Shown here: piece after piece, positions 1 through 13,600 of the stretch
Layout: each line of letters starts with the position of its first letter
How positions within the stretch are numbered: position 1 is the stretch's first letter
From: Burhinus oedicnemus
Lineage: Eukaryota; Chordata; Aves; Charadriiformes; Burhinidae
DNA: 64,000 bases
Assembly (NCBI GenBank): GCA_008921705.1
Contig: VFFE01007640.1
Location: 1,051,950 to 1,115,949 of the forward strand
Reading direction: 5' to 3'
Program-made: the position numbers and the translations under genes
Notes under the pieces: model-generated
What the model saw: only the letters and a program-made list of their open reading frames with translations
What the model was told of the DNA's origin: nothing
Databases searched by the model: none

Positions 1-3000
1 CATGGTATTCATCTTCTATGGGCCTCCACTGGGAATGCCAACACTGCTAAATGCAAGAGGTCAGTGACTGATCAAAGCCAAATAGTACAGATGGGCTCAC
101 ATCAAATCTGCCAAAGAGATCTGTCTTAGAGGGCACTAATCAGAGTGGTCCAAAACAGAGCCATGGAGTGAGATAATAATTAAGCTGTGTGGAGAGTCAG
201 GGTCCAATGTTCCATCTTCGTCCCTGGTTCTCTTTACTTAAGGAGTGGGGATGAACCCTCAGGTAAACATGCTTGGAAATATTTGTGGTCACGTAGACCA
301 GCAGCCACAGAAATATATGCGCTAATAAACTGTCTCGGCTTCAGAAACAGGATGGCTTCATACAAACTGCCTTTCAGAAATGGTCCCCTGAGTGTCTCAA
401 CAAGCAAACTATGTCCAGCAACTGTTTGGGAGACTGAGAGTTAGACTGGGAGAAACTCATTTCAGGAATGTTTTGGTATTTTTGTAATACTGGTGATTGT
501 ATGCCAGTGTCTAGACTGTTTCCTGGACAGATTTTTATGGTTACAGCCTTATTGACTAATGTGGAGTCTATGCAATTGCACTGTGTCCCCAGTTCTGGAC
601 CCTGACTGGGTCTTATCTCCCATAATAGGAGAATAGTTTGCTTTTCTTGCTCTTATGCATCCTTGAGAGCATCAATATTTCATTCCAAAGGTACACCAGA
701 GAAAACACCATGTCTGTCTGTGTGGTTGTCCAGGGGACTGGGTTGGGAAGCTTTGTGGAGCACCTCCTTGCAAAGTGCAGAGTCAAAGTAAGAAGAACTT
801 GTACAAGGGGACTTTGCCATCTAAGGTTCTTCAGCTTTGCTAGGCACTAGGACACAACCTGCAAAAAACAGTGCTTAAAACTTGAGTTTAAATGATGTGT
901 CTACACATACTCCACAGAAAGCATGTACTTAAGTAGGGAAAAGAAGCCAGAAACCCCAGTTTTTTCACATTAGTACCTAAACCCTGAACCACATCCTTCA
1001 GATAGAGTTAATTCTTCCTGTATTTCCCTTCATAGTGCAGATATGTTAGACCTATAGTAGAGCATTTCTGCTACATACAATCTGGGGGGCAAGAGCTGTC
1101 CTCCAAGGCCATCTGCAAACTGCTTAAATTAAATAAGGTTAATCCATTTATAGAAAAGTGAAATTTTAATGTGCTCTGTGATATGAAGCAAGTGAGCTTA
1201 GAACTTGAGCTTTGCTGTTACCTAGAAGAAATAAATTCAGCAAAAAATCAAATCCCATTTCCATATATATTGCTGGTCTTATCAGTGTTTTGTCTAAAAT
1301 GTTAAAGTAATCTTAATTATCTGAACTACAATCAAAAATAAAAGTCAGCACTGTGCTCCATCTTATTAAAATTCAGGGCTGGGATAACGTTACTTTGGAA
1401 AAACCTCATGTGTATGCCATAAATTAAACTTCCAAGATTCAAATAAATTACCTTCCCAGCCAAATTATTTTCGCAAGTGCAAAACAGGAGCATTGGAAAA
1501 CTTTCCTTGCAATGAGTACATTTGGAGCTGATTTCTGAAAGTCCGTAATTAATATAAATGAATATACATAGCTTTTTCTAAAGTATTATCTAGGAATTGA
1601 TGCATGTGGTTTGCATATGCAAAAATCATTCTTAGCTTCCACCAATTGATTTTGAACTCTTCCTTCGGCTGCACGTATACGTCAGTATCTCTGTGATGAA
1701 AACAGCTATTGCAGTAAAATGTGAACTTGCAAGGTTAATAAGTATACTTAATCAAACTGTTTCTATCATTCCCTGTGGTGAGGTGCCAAATGTTTTAAAA
1801 CTTCTGCTAAGATATTTTTGCATTCCTAAGAATTTTGATTTTTGCCTGTCCCAGTTTTTCAAGTGTGGAAGGTAGACATATGCCTGGTGATATACCTGCT
1901 CTCAATTTACACATTGCTTTTATCTCTGTATCAATAGTATATGTTCATATTTCCGCATTTGCATGGCAAGCAAGGTCCCATGCCCTAGATGATACACGTG
2001 CAAAAGATGAGAGGTGGTCCTTGTGTTTAAGTTTTTCAACCATAAATAGACAAAGGGTGAGAGAAAGGAAATATCTGTATTTTCTCTCTGTAGACAGAGA
2101 CCTCTGCCTGCAGCAGAGACAGAAATCAAACCCAGCTCATGAATCCAGTCCTTCACCCCAGGACTACGCTTCCATCCTCTCTCTACGCATGACTCTCATT
2201 TCCATATTTCATCACATTAATGATTGTTTCCCACAGTTGCATGCTGATTATCCTGCCAGTTAAACAGAAAAATCAGGTTTATATCATCTGCAAAGAAATT
2301 AAAACGCCTACACTCTCAACAATAGATTGTTGTATTTACATTACTGTTCTGATATCCAGCTGCACCTGGATCAAATAAAACCCTGTTTAAATTGAATGAC
2401 AGTATTTTCTTAAGACCTATGAGACTATTACTAGGGACTTTAAATGAGTCGATCCAGTTTCTTCTGTAATAGCAAACTGCTTTCCAAAGGTTTCCTGTCA
2501 TTTTTCACTCATTTAGAAGGGCAAAGCTGCAGGAAGAATAAGTTGCAGATGAACATTAATTAGGGTGAAGCAGCAGGGCTATGTAAATTATGAAGGAGGT
2601 GCTTTTTGCTGAGTTACAGATTGATTCTTTTCGTAATCAAATTCCATTTTCAGTACTGCTCCTTTTTAAAATGAGATAGGCAGAGAGGAGATAAGCGTCT
2701 GGTGAAATACAGTACTCACTGTTTCAGATTCTTCTTAGGTGGTTGTCTAGAATGACATGACTCAGATTAAAAAAAGAAAAAATAGCAGAAAAAAATAGGT
2801 CAGAGGTTCTCAGTACCAATTAATTTAGCATTCAAAAAAGAATAGAGATGGTTAAACTTTATGGCAAATTGAAACAGTTCAGAAATGTGAATAAAATACT
2901 GCCTCAGAAAGATAATAGGAGTAATAGCATTTTGAATTTTTCTTTGAACCTCTTTATGCCATAGTTCCAAACAGGACCTTACAGACATCAAGATACATAA

Positions 3001-4243
3001 ACGTCTCGAGCTCTCATGGAGCCATCAGGCTATTTCAATTAATACCTGCTTAAGAATGTTATTTTTTCTCATTTTTTGTTTTTCAGCAGTTAAGAACCAT
3101 CACTGTACATCATTTTGTAATTATTCTTATCCATTTCCTTTCCTAAGGGCCATGTGTACACCTGTCATACATGGTATTACTCCCCACCGCTGAAATGCAG
3201 CCACCTCCAGGGCAATGCGATCTTTGTTGATGCTTATAAATGGAGGGACCAGCTTCCTGGCATAGTTCCAGAAATTTAGACCAGAAAATTTTGAGGATGC
3301 TTCTTTGTCCCAGAAGTTTGTTTGCAAGTGGGATTTTCCATCTGCCTCTCATATATACATGGGAACATAACACTAGTACCTCGCCAGGAGAATAGGAGAC
3401 AGGAGACTGAGCTGATACATCAAATCCCTTCACTGGATACAAGGGCTCATTCTCCACCTCATGACTCAATGTAAGTGTGCTTTCCTTGACATTTGATTAG
3501 AGAGAAGGCCACTCTAGAGAAAAAGAGTTTTGTTCAGACCAACTCTTCTCTTGCTTAATGCAGAGTTAGATGCCTACTGTGAAGCCTGAGTTCAAGAGAA
3601 GGGTCATTGATTCAAACTTTTCTCTACAGGGAGCTATGCCTGTAGTGTCCGTGTGAAGTAGTCTTGGTGCTTACGTTACATTCATCTTACAGATAGGATC
3701 TTTTGATCAATGGCTCTGGAGAAAGGACAGCAGGAAGATCCCATTTCTTTCTTGAACTTAGGTGCTGTAGGGGATGCTACATTTTACTTTTATTGTAGGC
3801 GGCCTAAATAGGATCTTGCGCCTAACTGTGACACCTGAATGGAGATGAATATTGCTAATATACTCCAGTAGAAATGTAGGAAGTTTACAGGGGTGAAGAG
3901 TTTTATGGCAACGGACACAACAACTCAGATTTCCTCTCTAAGATTAAGTAGATCTATTTTTGTCTGTCTTTTTTACCATTTACTAATCAGAATGGCAAAG
4001 GTATGGCAAGTCCATGCATTAGGGAGTCTTTCCAGATATTTTGGAGCAAGCTTCATTACCAAGCAAGCTCCTCCTCCTCATCATCCTTCCTTCTTCTGCC
4101 AGACATTTCCAGCACTGACAGTGTCAAGCTGTCAAGGCAGAATCAGTTTGTCCTCTAACAGCCAAACTTTACTGGATACATGCATAACCATGCAAAACAT
4201 CATCGAGATGTAGTTCCCGTTAACAAGACCTCACCAATATGTA
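1..4243. other. Unique non-coding DNA, no gene recognised
   Basis: No recognisable gene, recent transposon or RNA gene was seen. The longest open frames (142 codons at 1835-2263 and 108 codons at 3143-3469, minus) look random in composition, overlap other frames and lack splice or poly(A) context. The 1200-1660 part is AT-rich with many ATTA/TAAT cores and a perfect 14-bp palindrome (1610-1623), which could be regulatory. Without alignment nothing more can be said. Confidence 0.6.
1610..1623. promoter_or_regulatory. Perfect 14-bp palindrome with overlapping octamer-like halves
   Basis: The sequence tttgcatatgcaaa equals its own reverse complement. It holds two overlapping ATGCAAA-type half-sites of the kind bound by POU/OCT-family homodimers. 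It lies in AT-rich unique sequence. That it is a binding site is inference from the motif alone; a 14-bp palindrome can occur by chance. Confidence 0.3.
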
Positions 4244-4375
4244 TCACAGAACTGCAGACTCATTTAGGTTGGATGGGATCTCTTGTGATCACCTAGTCCA
4301 ATATGCCTGCTCAAACAGGGTCGGTTGGAGCAGGCTGTCCAGGACAGTCTCCTGGTTAGGTGGCAGGAGTTGTGG
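4244..4375 (-). mobile_element. CR1 LINE, 3'-end fragment (antisense)
   Basis: Read on the plus strand it starts with a tcacaga tail remnant, then ttaggttggatgggatct and atcacctagtcc, then the reverse complement of the conserved CR1 3' region around gagcaggctgtccaggac. This is a severely 5'-truncated copy in minus orientation. It is more diverged than the other CR1 ends in the window. The right edge is uncertain by about 25 bp. Confidence 0.85.
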
Positions 4376-7082
4376 GAAACTGGAGATGATGTACTTCAGA
4401 GGTTCATGTAGACTCAACTCCTTAAAACCCAAAGTGTTCACAAGTTCTTTGCTTTTGTCTTGTTTAAATCTTTTTCCCAGTATTTACTTGACTGAAGTAA
4501 TGTTTTCACTTACTTTAGTGTCTAGGTAGAGAGTGAGGTTGTCACTGGATTACCCTGGAAGTGCAGATTTTGCCAAGAAGCAGCAGAAGCAAGAGATTCC
4601 AGTATGACCTTGGTGTCACTTATTTTTCCTCTCAGGGGTAAGAGACCAGAAGTGAGTATGTAGAGCTGCTGTTTCCAGCCCAGCTTTATGACCCACCTGA
4701 AACGTGACTGAGCTTCAGCAGCCTGTGGGCACCGATGGATTGTAATGGGAAATGGATGGAGGCAGGCATTACAAAGAAGGGAGAAGATGGGAAGAAAAGG
4801 GAAAAGACAGGAGGAATTCCTCTGATAAAATAAATATCTCTGTTTAAGCCAGTCACTCAAGGCTTCCCGTACAACCTATGGAGAAAAATGGAAAGAACTT
4901 CTTTTTTTTTGGTCCTCATCCTTAGAATTCTCTTTTCTCCCCTCTCTGCTTCAGGGAGTCCTTGACAGGCTATAGACCCTACTTCCACAGTGATATTTCC
5001 TCCATCGCTGTTTAGTCTGGAAATGAATCTTTTCGTCCATCACTCTAGGCATATTTACCAGCACTGAATTTGCAATTAAACCAGGAAAGGAAGAAACCGT
5101 TATCAAAACAGGATTCGGGTAGAATGGTCTGTCTGCAGTCCTATTCTTTTCAGTTTTTGGACTACCTTCTCTTTGTTTAGTTAACCAACTTCCAAATAAA
5201 TGAAAAAAGACCTTTGAGTAACCTGGCCTGCGCCAGATTCACTGCTGAGGTAGATTGGGCTAAATTAATTGGTTTTCTTGGCTTTTGTTTCCATACTTGT
5301 ACATAAGTAGGTAAAAGCAAATTTTTAAATGTGTAGTTCCACAGAAATATGCGCTTATGCAACTTGCATACATTGGGTAGTTTTTGTTCCTTCTTCTAAC
5401 TGCTCCGCTATCATAATAATAGGCTAGAGCCACATCTATGCTAGTAAATTAAATAATGCCAGAGTATGGTCCTGTGCCCTGGAACTCAGTCATTGCCACT
5501 GCGGTGAGAATTGTCCCTGGCATGCTTTTGGCCAGAGGCATCTAGAGTTCTGTCAAGTGCCTCCCAAGCAAAAGTTGGGAAGCTATCAGTCATGACTCCC
5601 AACAGGCAGTTTGAATATGGACATCCTGCACTGGAGGCTGAAACAGTTTAAAAAGATGGATAAAATCTGTACTGTGCCATTTGGCTTCAATATCAGGGAA
5701 CAATTCTGTAACACTTTGGTCGCTACTACAGATACAGCCTGTGAGTGCTACCAGCTAATAGAGAACTACCAGTAACTTGCATGGTAAAGAACTAGACTTT
5801 TGGTGCTGAAAATCATAATGTGAAATCGCTTACCTATGAGGCATTATTGCAATGACATAGGGTTAATATTTATCTATCTAGCCAAGTAGAAATATGCACA
5901 GAAGATCTGTCCCAGGTACACACTTTGTTATCTTCTGAATGTATAAAATCTGCGGTACGTTATCTATCTATATGGGGTGTACCCGAGCATTAGACTTAAC
6001 ACACAATGGGCTTCTTAGACTTATGGATAATGAGTAGATTACAAGATACATCTCCTGCTTCTTGCACGTGCGAGGTCTTACATGGGGTAGTACGTGAGCT
6101 ACGGCAACGATCTGCATGTGTGCCATGAACAAGCGTGGGATTTCTGAACGCCCACCAGACCGGTATAAATGCACTAAGTCATTAGCTTTCACCTGGCAAA
6201 TTTTCTAGTCTATAAAAGCAGGATGTGGAGAATATACTAATGGTATCCCTGAAATTACACATCAGATTCACTTTCTTGATCCTACGTTTCTACCTAAAAA
6301 TCTCACAAAATTGCCCAGGCGAAGTGATAGTGACTTACCAGGAACAGCATCGAGTATTTGCTAGCTGAAGGGGTGAACGGGCACTTTCCTGTAGGTTAAC
6401 AAGGACCCAATTACATGCAGATTTGCCAATGTAGACTGGAATTAGTTCAAAAAAACCTTTGGGATCGACACTGGTCTTTAATGCAGTCTAAAAAGGCAAT
6501 GTTATTAACTAGGTAATTTATTCAGACTGAGGGAAATAGAAGACAACTGAACTTCATCTCACAGATTTTAATGTCGCATCCTATTTCAGAACAGCATCAG
6601 ACTTCTGAAGTGAAAGTGACACAGGGATGTCTGGAATACAGTATAAACCAGCTAAGTGTTTTTCCACCAGTGAAGGCTCTCATCATCCATTAAAAAAATT
6701 CATCAGTATTTAAGGACTCCCTCTCTGCCCTTTGCCTCCCAAGACAGAGAGGGCAAATTAATTTATAAAAATGCTGAAGTCCTAAAAATTAATGATATCA
6801 TTACTATTCCATTGCAATACACTCTTGGACAGAGAATCATGTAATGAATAAAGTTCTTTCATCCCATCCTGATCCAGCCTGGTGCTTTAAATACCTGACT
6901 AGTTCTTATCACTTCAATGCAAGTAAACATGGCCTATATTCAAAAGGAGCACTTAAATCTGTGTAATTCCTATAGAGATCAACTGCTTGCAAGGTAAAAT
7001 CAGTCACGTTCTTAACTGCTTACCTGGACCTTAAAATTAAAACATGTGCTTAAATGCTTTGTTGAGGTAAAATTGTCTGGTC
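4376..7082. other. Unique non-coding DNA, no gene recognised
   Basis: No gene or transposon was recognised. Open frames do not exceed 112 codons (4522-4860, minus) and lack exon context. The stretch 5940-6200 has more CpG dinucleotides than its surroundings but no promoter-like architecture could be made out. Confidence 0.55.
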
Positions 7083-7315
7083 CCTGAGGGCACTAAGGGT
7101 CTTTACCGTCCCTGCCCACCTTCCCTAGGCACCCTGCCAGTGGCCAAGGACCCCGTTTCAGCCCAGTCCTGGGCCATCAGTCCCTGCCCCAGTGATGCTG
7201 CAGGACGCTGGTCTGCAGCCCCACCACAGCCCTGTCCCGCCCAGCCCCAAGCTGTGGGCTGATGTCCCGTCCTGTCCTCATCCCAGACCCATCTCCATGG
7301 CCCTGCTGAGGAAAG
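7083..7315. other. GC-rich, C-rich patch in AT-rich surroundings
   Basis: About 230 bp rich in CCC, CAGCCC and CTGTCC words stand out against roughly 40% GC flanks. CpGs are few, so this is not a classical CpG island. A 75-codon open frame (7192-7419) runs through it but has no domain I recognise. It may be a fragment of a GC-rich avian repeat or a short unique patch; I cannot tell which. Confidence 0.45.
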
Positions 7316-7884
7316 GAGGGGTGGAAATTTTCAGTAGAACTTCTTTCACAGTGACTCTAAAAATTGCCAGCTGTATAATCCATTTATGTGGGAGCTGCAT
7401 GCCTCTTTTTAATTTTTAATATTATGTATTTGAACTAGTTTTTTTTTTTTTTTAAAGGCTAGATCAAGTGATTTACACCTCTTTGTAATTAGATGTAGCA
7501 ATAAGAATAATGTTTCACATTATACTGGAATGTTCTTTTAAACTTTGTCATGTAATTTTAAAAAACTTAATAGATATGGTGACTGGTATCTTAATTCAAT
7601 TGTTACTTGACTTGTGGGCTACTTTTTGATTTGCTTGAATAAATGGCTAAGTTGTCTGGGACATAATTGTCTTCTGTTAGGGATTTCTTTGAATGTATTT
7701 TTAATTTCTAAGTGGTTCAGTTCCTATCCTGTCTATTCAGACACTTTTTTCTTTTTCTAGTAGCATTAGTGCCAATAATGCTAACTGGGTAATACTGCTG
7801 AATAAATCATACATTCAACATGTATATTGTAATTTTCAGAGCTCTTCCTGTACTTTCAATCTCACAAGTCCCCATTTGAAAAGG
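7316..7884. other. AT-rich unique DNA
   Basis: AT-rich sequence with a poly(T) run near 7440. No gene or repeat was recognised. Confidence 0.5.
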
Positions 7885-7950
7885 GAAATGAGTATTATTA
7901 TCCCCATTTTCCAGATAGAAAACTGGGCACAGAAATGAAATGCTACATTT
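7885..7950 (-). repeat. MIR/L2-like ancient SINE relic (antisense)
   Basis: The plus strand contains attattatccccattttcc, agata and aaactgggcacaga. This is the reverse complement of the well-known MIR/L2 core region (cctcagtttcc, catctgtaaaatgggg). Only the core survives. Such relics predate the bird-mammal split, so this is one of the oldest recognisable pieces in the window. Confidence 0.6.
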
Positions 7951-9669
7951 CCTCATTCCCTTTCTGGCTGTGTCCAGGCAGATGTTTGTGAATCTTGACA
8001 GTGCCTGTCATTTCTCTGCTGCTCTTCTGTACACTGAAAACACGACTGAGCTGCAGAGGACTACCACCATCAAGCTTTGGTGCTCTGGCTATGTCTATTC
8101 TAGTAAATGAGATGTGTGTGAGGCCGCTCTCTATCTGTGAGAACAACTGGCATTGAATGATCAGTTCACTGGCATGTGAATAAATCTCTTCACCTTCAAA
8201 TGGGGAAGACTGCATGCAACCTGTCTGTAGGATCAAGAGTGGTTTCTGGTTTATGGTAGCACTGGTGCCAGAGAAATGTCATGGATAATGCCAGTTGTCC
8301 TTTGCCAAAAGCTATGCCATGGAGTCTTCTAACAACATAGATAATCGTATTCCATTGTCTTTACATTTTCACAAGCACTGTTTTATTTAGCAGTACAATC
8401 TCAGCTTTTGTGTCTGCACGTCCAAGTGCTCATCAAACCGTCGGCTGGGCTACCACATTATTCTTCAGGAATGATGTGATCACATATGAAACATTTTTCC
8501 AGATAACAGTGGTCAACTTGCATAGCTTCATGGTAGGTGTTGGTATTCTTTTTGGTTTTTACTCTAGTCAAGAAGTTGGTGATCATCAACTTTGAGAGTC
8601 ATCTCTAGAAAAGATCCTATAGATACATGACACATAGTTTCCATATTGACAGGTTTGCTATTTTTGGTATAGACACCAGGCAAGTTATTTAGCATTTTCT
8701 CCATGTTTGGGTGGCTGTTGTTCAGAAAGTCTTGGTAAAAGCAATTTTCCGTGTGCTCTGATACCTGCACATCTCAGTAAAAGCTATGATAAAGTCTCTG
8801 CCATGTCATTTTTGCACTGATGGGACTAGCATACGCAGCTCTGAAGAATTGTTTTCCCTTATGTTCTGTGAACAGGGAAAGGACAGAAGGGACTGTAGAT
8901 ATTCATCACTCCCCAGATTTCACTTGATTAATTATGGTAGCACTATGTTATAAATAGGAGGACCAGATTGTGGACTTTTAGAAAACAATTTTGGTTGGGG
9001 GTCAGGGCTACTGTGGCATGGCCTGAAAATGTGGCCTTTGGGTTAAGGTGCTGTCAGATGTAGGATACCTCAGGCTATGAGCTATAGGACTGCACATAGG
9101 GACACCTTGGAGCAAGGGCTAAGTACTCCTGCAGGTTTGCATTTGGTGTTTCTCATCAAATGTTTTCAGTATCCCTCGGAGGATAATCTGAGGGGCTGAT
9201 GATGTGGACAATCTGGGAATTTAGCTTCAAAGGCAGAGCCAAACATGCTCACCAAGGCACTGGAAATACAGTGGAGTCTGACGACAGCCTATGTCTGTAG
9301 AAAGAATCTTATCCTTGTGTTATTGACAAAGGAAGAAAAGAAATTAAGCCTGTTTCCTGCATTTAAAAGTAGAAAGGATTATTTATATATGATTTTGTTC
9401 AGCTGATCAGGTAATTTTTTTTTGCTTTTCTTTACTTCTATCCAACTTGGCTGTCTGTGAATGTAAACACTTTTATCACAGAGATCTGGAATGATATCTC
9501 ACTGTAACACATACAAAGATAATGAGACCCCTTGTGCTGGAAGGAATAAATCACAGCAGGTTTGGTTTGCCAAGCTGCAGATCTCACTGTATTTGTGCAC
9601 GCTGTAATGACTCACCTCCACCAAAGGCATCTGACCAAGAGGCTATTCTTGAAGTAATTTATTCAGCAG
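7951..9669. other. Unique non-coding DNA, no gene recognised
   Basis: Two minus-strand open frames (7943-8236, 97 codons; 8564-8770, 68 codons) have protein-like composition but no splice, start or poly(A) context that would support a gene. No transposon was recognised. Confidence 0.5.
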
Positions 9670-10255
9670 TGTACTGGACCTTGCTGGGATAGAGTTAACT
9701 TTCTTCATAGCAACTGGCATGGTGCTGTGTTTTGTATTTGAGCCCAGAACAATACTGATAACATACTAATATTTTAGCTATTGCTGCACGGTGTTTGCAC
9801 AGCGTCAAGGCCTTCTCTGTTTCTCACTCTGCCCCTCCAGTGAACACCCTGGGGGTTGTGCAGTCGGTTGGGAGTGGACACAGCCAGGCAGATGACCCAA
9901 ACTAACCAAAAAGATAGTCCATACCATACGATGTCATGCTCAGCAATAAAAAGGAAAAAAAGGGAGTTTTAGGAAGGTTATATTTATTCTTTTTGCTTGG
10001 GAACTACTTGGGCATCAGTCTACCTGTGAGAGGTGGCAAGTGATTGCCTTTGCATTGCTTGTTTTGTTTTGTTCTTTTTCTTTTCTTTCTTTCTTTCTTC
10101 TTCCACTTATTAATTTTTTTTTTTTTAATCTCAAACCCCGAGTTTTCTTGCTTTTACTCTTTCTTTCCTCTCCCTCCAACCCATGGGGGGTGAGAGAGGG
10201 GAGTGAGCAAGTGGCTGTGTAGTGCTTAGCCGCCTACCAAGGTGAGGGCACAACA
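9670..10255 (+). mobile_element. Endogenous retrovirus solo LTR, family A
   Basis: It begins TG (tgtactggaccttgctggga) and ends CA (ggcacaaca), as LTRs do. Its left part (tagagttaactttcttcata) and the cagcaataaaaagg TATA-like element near 9942 are typical of an LTR type common in bird genomes. A T-rich tract follows, then a U5-like end with tgtgtagtgcttagc. The flanks agcag and agcaa form an imperfect 5-bp target duplication. No gag, pol or env sequence adjoins it, so it is a solo LTR left by recombination between two LTRs. The 26441-26954 copy is the same family in the other orientation. Confidence 0.85.
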
Positions 10256-12489
10256 AGCAATTAAACAACACATTTGAGAAAATGAAATTGCAGAAAACAA
10301 AACCGCAAAACAGAGCACACACTTACTCTCACCCAATCTTGTGCTTTGCTGCGAGCTCAACAAGATAAAGCTTCTTCTTGAGGTACAGGAATTAACTTGC
10401 ACGCTTCTCTGGGGATGAGGAGATATGTCTACATTGGAGACTGAGCAAGCTGGCTTAGGAAGTGGAACCATTTAATGATGGTAGGATGGAATTTCTCAGC
10501 AGAACTAATTAGTCCAGGCAAAGCGCAGTTTCAGTGCAGTGCTTCTAGCATCCTGACACTGTGTTGTTAGTTGTATAAACATCATTCTCCCTGCATCCCG
10601 CCTGGCCTTCAGGCAGCTTGGTTTTCTAATGTCTTCACTCTCCCTGTATGCTTGGAGCTCAATTTCCATAACGCTCTCTCATTTCTTTGTGTGAAGGCCT
10701 GGTTATGACCTCTTCTTTCCGCCTCTGACATTTTTTCTCCTCCTGTTAGTTTCTAGGCAGGTAATTCAGGAAATGTCCCCATGATGGTGGTGTTGCTAAT
10801 TAGAAGCTGCTCAATCTTTACAGCGTGTAAGCAGTGCTCTGCATGACATAGCTTGTTGTGGGGTGAGAAAAGGCAATCATTCTGCTCTTTTCTTGAGAGT
10901 CTGACACATCATCACAGAGGTCCATTGCTGAAATTCCTCTCTTATAAGATGCCTGTCTTACAGAAACCTTTGGAAGAAATGGAAACCTTGATGCTAACTT
11001 AAAAACAAGGGCAAGGCCCATTTCCCATTCCTCGTTACTTGAAGAGCATCTCTTCGGTCTTGTACCCAGAACTAAGCTGCGGGTATTTTGCATCATGGAA
11101 TTAACTTCACCTAACTTTAGGCATCTAAACGTCAGACAACTAATCTAACTAATCTACCTTTAGATGCCTTAAAGTTACATGAGGCGAATCTCACTCTGAA
11201 GGAGATTTACTGTTTGGTTTCAGTGCTTTGTTCCAGCACGAACACCATGACATGTTCTAGCTGTAGATGGATTTTATCTCCAGGTATATACAGCAGTATT
11301 GAAGTCTCAGTCATTCTTATGTGGAGCCAGTGCTAGTGATGTACAGATTTTAGCGAGAATCAGTCAAGGCTGATATGCCTTCGGTCCTTGAATCATTGAA
11401 TTTGTCTTTGTATGATTCAACTGCCAATTTGTAAATTCCTTATTTAGGCACTTTAATAAAAGCAGTCCAATTTATTGATCCCATCTGTAAATGTTGTTTA
11501 AAATGTATTGTATCTGTGATAGAGTAACAGGTTTGTTAATTAAAATTGTTAAGTAATATCCCTCCTGAAAGCTGGAACTTTAAGTATTTGGGAGGTGCTG
11601 ACCTCATGTGCCATAGCTGTTGTACAGGCACTTGCACATGCACATGTACTTGCACACACACTTTTGCTTCTTCCTTTTATTGTTTTGATTTAGAGGAAAA
11701 CAAATCACCCCGTGACTGAGGCTGAACGTTTGATTCTTTTGATTATTACAGCAGGCTCAGCCATGTAGTCAAACAATGTGAGGCTATTCATTAATTTTCC
11801 ACGTTGTTCCAACTGAGCTTTAAAGATTTTTATTTTTAATCAGTCCCTGTGCTTTGATACTGTGCCTCCTCATGCGAAGATTTTATGCAGTGCTGAAAGC
11901 CCCTTTGCCCTATAAAAGGAATCTGCAAGAGTGCTTGCCACAGAATGATCATTTTCAGATAAACAGCATATGGGTCCACTAGTGGATGGTGCAAGAGAGC
12001 CAAAATGTGAAAGAGTTTATTTGACACCAACTTCTTAACCCTGCAAGGTGACTAGGAGTAGTCTTCATGGTCTATGAACACTTGTAGAATACAATTCATA
12101 CAATCTTCCAGCACACACATAAAATAATCAGATTTATTGCCTGTGGGTATTCCTGTTTCCCTGAGCGAAAGGTCTAAATGACTGCTCAGATCTAGATATC
12201 TGCGCCACCCGCTATGACCTCTGAAACGTTTCTTCATGGATTAGTCTGTGGTGCTTGTTGCAAGAGCTGACTGCTTTGTCTCAATGAATTAAAGAGAAAA
12301 ATAATTTACTTTCAAATGGTTATAATGGATAAGCAACTGAACGTGAACTCCTAGAATGAACTTGTGGAGAAAGGTAATCTTTGGATGAATAACTGCAGTA
12401 GAGAAGTGATTTTGGTCTTGGATACAACTTTGTACTTTGTGAAACTCAATGTCCACAGTCAAAAATATTGATAAAATTGGAAACAGAGA
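10256..12489. other. Unique non-coding DNA, no gene recognised
   Basis: No gene recognised. Around 11620-11665 there is a short alternating purine/pyrimidine tract with two copies of acttgcaca, a possible Z-DNA-prone run. Open frames stay below 93 codons. Confidence 0.55.
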
Positions 12490-12905
12490 ACTGCAAAAAT
12501 GATTTGAGGACTGAAGAAAAAAGACATATAATGTGAGAGGTTAACCAGTTCTGTGTGTCAAAATGACAGAAAGGTATGATTATGGTATTTAGGAATAAAA
12601 TATTGGGTAACAATCAATGTTTTATTCTAGGAAAGATGGCTTAATTGGACCTGGATCGGAATTTGAAGCAAGGCGGACTCAAGTGAGAAACTAGGAGGAA
12701 ATAAGGTTTAAACAGACTAGGAGGAAGGAGTGGTGTCCTCCTCGTGGAAATGAAGCTCTCCTCATACCTTTGGATTCAGTCTGGATACATGGCTGAAAGT
12801 TGATATACCAGAGACAAATTGCTGCGCTCCATGGAGGGTTAAATCTGTAACATACAGGAGGTCAGACTAGTTATTCTGATGATTGCTGAGATCCTAACCT
12901 CTGCA
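12490..12905 (+). mobile_element. Ancient CR1 LINE, 3' part (sense)
   Basis: In order on the plus strand I can follow diverged pieces of an old amniote CR1 family: atgatttgaggactg near 12500, a middle section with ggaggaaataaggttta near 12700, and the 3' end acaggaggtcagactagtta near 12855. It is far more diverged than the avian CR1s at 27281 or 51027, so it is an older stratum. Boundaries are approximate. Confidence 0.65.
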
Positions 12906-13563
12906 AACTGCTGAACTCAGATAGCAGTACTATGATTTTTCATAGATATAGGGCTGCTTTACAGACAGGGCTAGGTTAAAAAGTACCAATCCTTTTGTGT
13001 GAACAATTGGAAATGTTGGGTACTTGAATGTTTTAGTACCATGGACTAGATTTTTATTCAAGGTGAGGTTCCCACTGGCTATAGCTGTCACTGTGAAAGT
13101 TCTGAGGCTCTTGTTGGATTTATGTGAAAATTTGATGGTTAAGGCTTTCCTAGTACTATCTAAAAAATATCTGGCAGCAGAAAAGATAGAATGATGTCTG
13201 GCCAGGACAGCTTTTAACTGTATTGTTGATAACAGCATTTTTCCTTTTCCTGTAGTCCCACCTCTTATGACTTTATGTTGTCCTAGCACACATTCGTGGC
13301 TTGATGCCAATCCACTCTCTGCTCTGAAAAGGCCAGACCCTGTACAAAACCATCGTACGTGAAAATGTTGTTAGGGACTGCCAAATTAGTGGACACATCC
13401 TAACAAAGTTTTTTTCAAATTAGCTAGCATAAGCCACTTTAAGTCCCTTATCTATTTGAAACAGTACTGTCCCTTTAGGGACAATAACTGTTCCAGTAGG
13501 GACAATTATGCTTTGTAGTATAAATTCATACTGGATGTTCTTTGGTCTAGGGAATACTTTGTA

Positions 13564-13600
<37 letters not shown>

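Noticed and set aside
5430..8120. Shared word 'ctagtaaat' with similar left context at 5437 and 8099
   Set aside because: Similarity ends after about 20 bp; probably chance.
12930..13310. 126-codon minus-strand open frame
   Set aside because: No domain, splice site or poly(A) context; compatible with chance.
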